The position numbers and the translations under genes are program-made. Positions 30,867 to 35,278 of a stretch of 35,278 bases of DNA are shown here, piece after piece. Numbering within the stretch: the first letter of the stretch is position 1; the number at the start of each line of letters is the position of its first letter. The stretch is from Psychrobacter sp. FME13. GTDB lineage: Bacteria > Pseudomonadota > Gammaproteobacteria > Pseudomonadales > Moraxellaceae. The notes under the pieces were generated by a model. The model was not told the origin of the DNA, did no database searches, and worked only from the letters and a program-made list of their open reading frames with translations. Location: the NCBI RefSeq assembly GCF_014861395.1, contig NZ_RRYV01000023.1, positions 1 through 35,278 on the forward strand, written 5' to 3'.

Positions 30867-31762
30867 GCAAACTAATCAGCACTTTTAAAATCGGATTTGA
30901 TGACGAAACTAAAGCTGTACTGAGCGAACTAAAAGACAAGCTAGACGCTATAAAAGGATCACTAGGTGTACCGTCGGCATTGCTTGGCAGTACCAAGCCA
31001 AACGGTGGGCTACTAGTCGCTATGGGTGATGCCGCGAATGATGCGCCTGAGTCTGAGCTTAAGCAGATGGGGCAATGGGTTTTTGAAGGGCAGGATAAAA
31101 AGTGGGCTAGTGCTCATGTCGACCAAGACGGTCAAGGCTTTCTTTGCACCGTGCCTAAGTCAATGACGATACGAGCTGACGGATATTGGACAACGAAATA
31201 TGTCGGTTGGCGCGTTGGAATTTTAGATGGTGAGTTTGATGCATCAGACTGGGAAAACAGTGCAATTGATCGTGAAACTGTAAACGATGTCGATTATCTA
31301 AGCGAGACTGTGCCTGAAATAGAAGGCATGGAAGCCAGCGACATTATCATTGATGACATGGGCCGAGATTACTCACATAACTCAAATTGCTTACACGCAG
31401 TAGTGCCACACATCACCCAAGCTGACATGCAGCTTATCTTTATCAAAAACTTGTCTGACGTATTAATCCAGCGTATGCATAGCATGGGTCGCTTTAGTCA
31501 TGACGATTATGTGATTGGTGGGCAGGGTGGCGACGTTATGATGCCATGGGATATTGTCTATGATATTGCTGCTGACAGGTTTGGCCTTATCACTGCGTCA
31601 GAAAAAGAACATCACAGTGCGTTCTTTTTTAAACCTTTATCAATTACGGTTGATACACCTACAGCTTTTCATAAAGACAGCCTGCTCGGTGGTGCGTTGC
31701 GCACAATCACAGAAGATGAAGTCAGTAATTTCCGTGGTGTGTTGGAGGCTCGTTATGCGTAA
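30863..31762 (+). CDS. Hypothetical early phage protein (299 aa)
   Basis: I do not recognise this protein. The start is ATG at 30863, preceded by GGAGG and overlapping the previous stop as ATGA. The N-terminus is helical (residues 1-35), followed by a mixed region with TIRADGYWTTKYVGWRVGIL. An acidic stretch ETVPEIEGMEASDIIIDDMG and a C-terminal alpha/beta part (NSNCLHAVVPHITQADMQLI, then VMMPWDIVYDIAADRFGLIT) complete it. There are no signal peptide and no membrane helices. It is the largest non-recombinase gene of the rightward operon, so it may be a replication, recombination or anti-host protein. Confidence 0.65.
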   Translation: MSKLISTFKIGFDDETKAVLSELKDKLDAIKGSLGVPSALLGSTKPNGGLLVAMGDAANDAPESELKQMGQWVFEGQDKKWASAHVDQDGQGFLCTVPKSMTIRADGYWTTKYVGWRVGILDGEFDASDWENSAIDRETVNDVDYLSETVPEIEGMEASDIIIDDMGRDYSHNSNCLHAVVPHITQADMQLIFIKNLSDVLIQRMHSMGRFSHDDYVIGGQGGDVMMPWDIVYDIAADRFGLITASEKEHHSAFFFKPLSITVDTPTAFHKDSLLGGALRTITEDEVSNFRGVLEARYA

Positions 31763-32108
31763 TATCGCCAACATTAAACCAAGCGTTATCCTGGTATCTC
31801 TTATCCAAAGCGCCAAGCTCACAAATCATGTCAGCCGTACGGCTTTACGTGACTCTAATGTGAGATGGACTGCACATATCGCCAAGCCAAGATGCAACCG
31901 CGACCAGCAAGTACTGCTTGATGTCGCTGACCAGTTGCGTCTGATTATTGTGCAAGTGTCTCAGCGTCGTTGCCGTATTAATCCACCGCAATGGCCAGTG
32001 ATGATCCAATTAGAAGCTGACTTACGCGCTGCGCATGTGGCAAACATCAACCTTGAGCCGTTACTTGACGTAGTAGCTGCTAATACCGACGACAGTGAGG
32101 CTGCCTAA
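31755..32108 (+). CDS. Hypothetical early phage protein (117 aa)
   Basis: The protein begins MRNIANIKPSVILVSLIQSA at ATG 31755, eight bases inside the previous gene, with GGAG before it. A longer frame back to 31554 has no support. It is basic in the middle (KPRCNRDQQ, QVSQRRCRINPPQW) and acidic at the end. The first 20 residues are hydrophobic but not a clear signal. No family is recognised. Its stop overlaps the next start (TAATG). Confidence 0.55.
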   Translation: MRNIANIKPSVILVSLIQSAKLTNHVSRTALRDSNVRWTAHIAKPRCNRDQQVLLDVADQLRLIIVQVSQRRCRINPPQWPVMIQLEADLRAAHVANINLEPLLDVVAANTDDSEAA

Positions 32109-32626
32109 TGTTAGCACAATCGAAAAAACCTTTATTAGTCAATATCAATGGCGCTGCTCATATTGGCGTGACGACAGCCTGTCAGCGTGTCGCTATGTGT
32201 CTGAACGCTCAAGCAATCAGTACAGAAGTGATCAATGTTCGTAGAGGTGTTGAAGCTGTTGAATTTGAAGACGACTACATACTTGATAAATACAAGCATC
32301 TAGATGTGATCTTGCTAGACCGTCATCACTATACAGCATCGGCTATCAAGCGCCGGTTACACCAGCCGCTTTGGGCTTGGCAAGAGGATAGCGTAATGCC
32401 AAGTCTTAGCGTGCTGCTTAGCTGTCATGGCACCGTATACAAGCGCTTTATTAAATCTAATGAAGATAAGCGCACAGCACTGGGACATCACGAGGCGCAC
32501 CTGTCATGCATAAAAGAGCATTACGGCACGCCAAATCATTATGTGCTTGATATAGACGGTAAGAATGGCCAGCTGTATGCAGCGGGTACGATTAAAAGCT
32601 TGATATTACGGGAGCTGAAACGATGA
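32108..32626 (+). CDS. P-loop-like protein with degenerate Walker A (thymidylate kinase-like fold?)
   Basis: The 172-residue protein starts with a strand and a P-loop-like turn, LLVNINGAAHIGVTTACQRV. The spacing fits GxxxxGxT, but the Walker A lysine is replaced (GVTT in place of GKTT/GKST). Later, DVILLDRHHYTASAIK resembles the DRY motif region of thymidylate/nucleotide kinases, and SVLLSCHGTVYKRFIKSNED resembles the following strand and lid. It may be an inactive or altered nucleotide kinase. The assignment is a fold-level guess. Confidence 0.5.
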   Translation: MLAQSKKPLLVNINGAAHIGVTTACQRVAMCLNAQAISTEVINVRRGVEAVEFEDDYILDKYKHLDVILLDRHHYTASAIKRRLHQPLWAWQEDSVMPSLSVLLSCHGTVYKRFIKSNEDKRTALGHHEAHLSCIKEHYGTPNHYVLDIDGKNGQLYAAGTIKSLILRELKR

Positions 32627-32874
32627 GAGTCTCGTTTGTATTAAATGCTGATCAAAATATTGACCAGGTGATCGCAAACCGCATTAGGGTTATTGAACAT
32701 AATTTTGAAATGGAATTACAAAGCTTCTCTATAAAACAGATTGATAAACTGAGCCTTGATTTTGACTTTGAGTCGCTAAGTTCAGAAGAGGTCAAGCAAG
32801 CTCTAGATGGTTGGGCGTTTAATCCACGACTTGAGGTTCGTTTGGTATTCAAGGAGGTAGGCAACGATGAGTAA
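32623..32874 (+). CDS. Hypothetical early phage protein (83 aa)
   Basis: The 83-residue acidic protein overlaps the kinase-like gene as ATGA and the next gene by eight bases. It reads MRVSFVLNADQNIDQVIANR, then a predicted helical region ending in LSSEEVKQALDGWAFNPRLE, and a terminal beta-strand VRLVFKEV. No family is recognised. The tight overlaps and ribosome sites support it as real. Confidence 0.6.
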   Translation: MRVSFVLNADQNIDQVIANRIRVIEHNFEMELQSFSIKQIDKLSLDFDFESLSSEEVKQALDGWAFNPRLEVRLVFKEVGNDE

Positions 32875-33079
32875 AACATTATCACTTAGCCGCAGAACGC
32901 ATCTGTTTATCAAAGACGGCCAGTTCTTTATCAAGCTGCAACGTCAAAACCAAAGAGATTCAAAACGCGATGATTATTACATCATCAAAAAGTTTGGATT
33001 AGAACGCTTAAAAGAGATCCATGAGTGGTCTGGCAACATCATCAAAGAAAGTGAGGCAACCAATGTCAAAGCAGATTAA
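32867..33079 (+). CDS. Hypothetical basic protein (70 aa)
   Basis: The small basic protein begins MSKTLSLSRRTHLFIKDGQF and contains KLQRQNQRDSKRDDYYIIKK. GGAGG lies nine bases before its ATG (within the previous gene). It may bind nucleic acid by charge, but no domain is recognised. It overlaps the next gene by 17 bases. Confidence 0.6.
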   Translation: MSKTLSLSRRTHLFIKDGQFFIKLQRQNQRDSKRDDYYIIKKFGLERLKEIHEWSGNIIKESEATNVKAD

Positions 33080-33281
33080 AAGAGTTATTTTCGCAAACAA
33101 CAATTACGGCTTGTCTTGGTTAGACGTGAACACGCAAAGCTGGGAAATAGTAGATGCTTGCGGCGCTGGCCGTCACTTGGTCAATCGTGCATGTCGCTTA
33201 GCATCACGTGGAACGAAATTAGAATATCGCAATGGGTCAACGTATACGACTATCAATGCGGCTGTTGAGAGAATGGGGTAG
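33063..33281 (+). CDS. Hypothetical early phage protein (72 aa)
   Basis: The start is ATG at 33063 (MSKQIKRVIFANNNYGLSWL), chosen over an earlier in-frame ATG at 33021 because GAGG precedes it at a suitable distance. Beta-strands with NGSTYTTINAAVERM at the end suggest a small alpha/beta fold. No family is recognised. It is separated from the next gene by two bases. Confidence 0.55.
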   Translation: MSKQIKRVIFANNNYGLSWLDVNTQSWEIVDACGAGRHLVNRACRLASRGTKLEYRNGSTYTTINAAVERMG

Positions 33282-33283
33282 GT

Positions 33284-33481
33284 ATGGCTGATGATGCGGA
33301 TCGCGCAAACGACTATGTTGATTTAACAATGGCTAATTACTTGAGTCATGCGCCTAAGTTTGATGAGCCGTCACTGGCTGAATGTATAGAATGTGGCGAA
33401 GACATACCCGCTAAACGCCAAGCGGTCGGTGGACGGACTCGCTGTGTAGATTGTCAAAGCGTATTAGAGAGAAGGAGATAA
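33284..33481 (+). CDS. TraR/DksA-type zinc finger protein (65 aa)
   Basis: The C-terminal half holds CIECGEDIPAKRQ and, 17 residues later, CVDCQSVLERR, the four-cysteine zinc finger of the TraR/DksA family. Like TraR, it is short and lacks the long DksA coiled coil. It could bind RNA polymerase and shift host transcription during induction. It lies directly before the excisionase gene, with which its stop and start share a base. Confidence 0.8.
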   Translation: MADDADRANDYVDLTMANYLSHAPKFDEPSLAECIECGEDIPAKRQAVGGRTRCVDCQSVLERRR

Positions 33482-33822
33482 TGATGGACGTTGTTGAAAT
33501 TATCAAATCAAATGTCCCATTGGACTGGGTAACGCTTCCGCAATTTGCTAAACTTATCGGTCTACCACAAACACGTCTATACATGGCAAAAGATAAATGG
33601 CCTGAAGGCGTGGTGTGGCAAAAGATTGATAACAAGTTATATTTTAGCCTGCGGGGGTGGAATCAGTGGCTGGACCAACAGAGTATCCAACGGGCGTCCG
33701 AGTACGAGGCGACAGCGTCCAAATTAATATCCCAATCAGTGGCAAGCGCAAATACATCACTATCCCGCAGCCGCCAACGCCGAAAGGCATCAGCGAAGCG
33801 GGTAAACTACGAGCTTACTTAA
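33481..33822 (+). CDS. xis: Excisionase (Xis)-like winged-helix protein
   Basis: The 113-residue protein has VTLPQFAKLIGLPQTRLYMA as a helix-turn-helix. A wing WQKIDNKLYFSLRGWNQWLD follows, a pattern typical of phage excisionases. GGAG lies just before tandem ATGs at 33481 and 33484. The last 55 residues, rich in S and R (SRSRQRRKASAKR), overlap the integrase start in another frame by about 166 bases. It directs excision by bending att DNA and is made from the repressed rightward promoter. Confidence 0.78.
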   Translation: MMDVVEIIKSNVPLDWVTLPQFAKLIGLPQTRLYMAKDKWPEGVVWQKIDNKLYFSLRGWNQWLDQQSIQRASEYEATASKLISQSVASANTSLSRSRQRRKASAKRVNYELT

Positions 33823-34802
33823 AGAAAGCAGCTCGATATGGCACACTGACGCAAGCCGATGTTGACGCGGCGTGCAATGTAAAAACCAATATAATAGATG
33901 ATGATAGAGCGCTGTTTGCAGACTATGCCCAAACATACTTAGACAATCTTAGCAGTGACAATACTGGTACCAGGCGAAAATATAAAGGCATTCTAACTAA
34001 GCATTGGATGCCTTTTTTTGCGGCTGTACCTATCGCAGATATCAATGCCGCTATGGTACGCAGTGCGCTGAACTCTATTAGTTTTAACGCACCACGTACT
34101 TACAATGATGCACTTATACCATTACGTGGTGTGTTTGACCTAGCGTTCTTAGATGGTGAAATCGATGATATGCCGACTAAACGAATACGTAATAAGAAAG
34201 TACAGCGTGATGATCCTGATCCGTTTCTACCAGCTGAACGTGCTGCGATACTGGATTGGATGAAAGCCAACTGGACTGGTAAAAAAGAGATATGGTATTT
34301 GTACTATAAGTGGCAGTTTTGGACCGGTTGTCGTCCTAGTGAGACATTGGCCATTGATTGGAATGATGTAGATTGGTCACATAATACTGTCAAAATCAGC
34401 AAAACATTGACTGGCGGTAAGGTTAGCCATGCTACTAAAACTTATCATATGCGCAATATTCATCTAAACGATAGGGCTAAAGATGTTTTACTCAGATTAA
34501 AGCAGCTCACTGGGCATCAGGCACGAATGTTTATCAGCTTGCACACTGACGAAGCATGGACACGTGATCAGAAATTATCAGAGAAGTTTGCCGACTCGTT
34601 GTCTGGTACTGATATGCGAGTGCGACCGGCATATAACTGTCGCCATACTTATGCGACAACAATGCTTAACTCAATGATTGAGCCTTCAGCCGCTGCATAC
34701 CAAATGGGTCACGATATACAGACATTCAAAACCATCTATGCCAAATGGATAAATACCGAACGAATGAATAAAGAGATGATGAAACTGGATTATAGCGATT
34801 GA
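33657..34802 (+). CDS. int: Tyrosine-family phage integrase
   Basis: The protein has about 381 residues from GTG at 33657 (a second GTG at 33666 is also possible, behind GGTGG). An N-terminal arm-binding region (GVRVRGDSVQINIPISGKRK) precedes a core-binding SAM-like domain (about residues 85-175). The catalytic domain has FWTGCRPSETLAI with the first arginine, a lysine/histidine region near KTYHMRNIHL, and the NCRHTYATTML box. QMGH and the terminal tyrosine in TIYAKWI complete it. It recombines the 41-bp core in tRNA-Leu. It overlaps xis heavily and lies next to attR. Confidence 0.95.
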   Translation: MESVAGPTEYPTGVRVRGDSVQINIPISGKRKYITIPQPPTPKGISEAGKLRAYLKKAARYGTLTQADVDAACNVKTNIIDDDRALFADYAQTYLDNLSSDNTGTRRKYKGILTKHWMPFFAAVPIADINAAMVRSALNSISFNAPRTYNDALIPLRGVFDLAFLDGEIDDMPTKRIRNKKVQRDDPDPFLPAERAAILDWMKANWTGKKEIWYLYYKWQFWTGCRPSETLAIDWNDVDWSHNTVKISKTLTGGKVSHATKTYHMRNIHLNDRAKDVLLRLKQLTGHQARMFISLHTDEAWTRDQKLSEKFADSLSGTDMRVRPAYNCRHTYATTMLNSMIEPSAAAYQMGHDIQTFKTIYAKWINTERMNKEMMKLDYSD

Positions 34803-34843
34803 CGGGTTTCTAGTTATCGCAAATTTTGCGACAAGTGGTGGCT

Positions 34844-34864
34844 ACTGCGTCAAAACCGCGTCAA
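34844..34864 (+). repeat. Candidate integrase arm-type sites, right
   Basis: ACTGCGTCAAAA and then CCGCGTCAA lie about 90 bases inside the attR core. The left prophage end has the same motif pair at 4287-4309, as expected for integrase arm sites. Confidence 0.55.
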
Positions 34865-34900
34865 TAACTAATATGGTTTTTATTTATCAAATTTTAGGCA

Positions 34901-34928
34901 ATAAAAAAACCTGCCCGAAGGCAGGTTT
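34901..34928 (-). terminator. Intrinsic terminator of tRNA-Leu (phage-supplied copy)
   Basis: AACCTGCC (34908-34915) pairs with GGCAGGTT (34920-34927) around CGAA, with seven A's on the left giving a U-tract for the minus strand. It replaces the chromosomal copy now at 4099-4126. Confidence 0.8.
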
Positions 34929-34951
34929 AGTATATGTTTGAGACTATTTAT

Positions 34952-34992
34952 TCACTATCCGAAAATGGTGGGGCTGGAGAGACTCGAACTCT
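34952..34992. other. attR: attR core (right prophage junction)
   Basis: These 41 bases are identical to the attL core at 4148-4188. They lie within and just beyond the 3' end of the tRNA-Leu gene, so the phage supplied a sequence that restores the gene. The prophage measures about 30.8 kb from core to core. Confidence 0.92.
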
Positions 34993-35050
34993 CACACCTT
35001 GCGGCGCCAGAACCTAAATCTGGTGCGTCTACCAATTCCGCCACAGCCCC
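34966..35050 (-). tRNA. tRNA-Leu (anticodon UAG), prophage integration site
   Basis: Read on the minus strand it starts GGGGCTGTGGCGGAATTGGT and ends CAGCCCC-ACCA, with an encoded CCA. The anticodon loop reads ATTTAGGT with anticodon TAG, flanked by a CAG/CTG-closed stem. A long variable arm and the T arm GTTCGAGTC, as in class II tRNAs, support Leu. The acceptor stem GGGGCTG pairs fully with CAGCCCC. The 3' 27 bases come from the phage att core, so the gene remains intact after integration. Confidence 0.95.
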
Positions 35051-35140
35051 ATTTTCGTTACTCTATCATTATTAGTGTTTAAACTCAAACACCATATAGA
35101 GATAGTTAACTGATTCGGTAGTGCGTCTCAGTGGTTGGCT

Positions 35141-35168
35141 ATTATATAGAGTTTGAATATTTTGGCAA
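35141..35168 (-). promoter_or_regulatory. tRNA-Leu promoter
   Basis: On the minus strand, TTGCCA (35168-35163) and TATAAT (35146-35141) are 16 bases apart, a near-consensus sigma-70 promoter about 90 bases before the tRNA 5' end. The leader would be removed by tRNA processing. Beyond 35168 the window end is AT-rich and shows no gene. Confidence 0.7.
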
Positions 35169-35278
35169 CCCCTATTTGCATTTATTTTTAATTATTTAAT
35201 ATTTTTTTTGCTAATTTATTATAAACTTAGATTAACACACCAAGTGCAACGCTAAGTAATGGAATAAAACACCTGGTT

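Noticed and set aside
31554..31754. Upstream start for the 117-residue early gene
   Set aside because: It lies inside the 299-residue gene with unnatural composition; ATG 31755 has GGAG and an overlap typical of the operon.

Overview
The window holds one complete temperate prophage of about 30.8 kb, integrated at the 3' end of a tRNA-Leu gene, beside a small accessory island. The host looks like a gammaproteobacterium, probably Moraxellaceae such as Psychrobacter. This rests on the moderately AT-rich base use, the protein style and the tRNA-Leu with encoded CCA, and it is an inference rather than a database match.

Left flank (1-4147): the end of an IS3-family insertion sequence (OrfA plus the start of OrfB, joined by a likely -1 frameshift) stops 25 bases before a two-gene operon. 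That operon encodes an SF2 helicase and a protein with a C-terminal GIY-YIG/T5orf172 nuclease domain. The stop and start codons overlap (TAATG), and the pair looks like a defence module. After it come a terminator, a decayed transposase fragment and short repeats.

Prophage (4148-34992): it is bounded by 41-bp perfect direct repeats. Leftward from the control region run the Cro-like regulator, a CII-family protein, a zinc-ribbon/Toprim primase, an SF3-like helicase, an iteron-rich AT-rich region that is probably the replication origin, and one unknown protein. The late genes follow on the same strand: HNH nuclease, small and large terminase, portal, protease, HK97 capsid, connectors, a lipoprotein moron, tail genes (with a -1 frameshifted G/GT chaperone), tape measure, tail tip, an SGNH-esterase fibre, a LamG-like fibre, a holin candidate and an amidase endolysin. 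This is an HK97/lambda-like siphovirus plan. The gene order and the HNH-terminase pairing suggest cos packaging.

Rightward from the control region lie an S24-type repressor and then a densely overlapping operon of small genes, mostly unknown. That operon ends in a TraR-like zinc finger, an excisionase and a tyrosine integrase. Five copies of one dyad (ACA-NN-TGT) sit on the two main early promoters in the same geometry, so one repressor probably holds both operons silent. At least seven intrinsic terminators punctuate the late strand, which implies antitermination or several internal promoters.

Right flank (34993-35278): the rest of the tRNA-Leu gene and its promoter. Phage integration rebuilt the tRNA 3' end.
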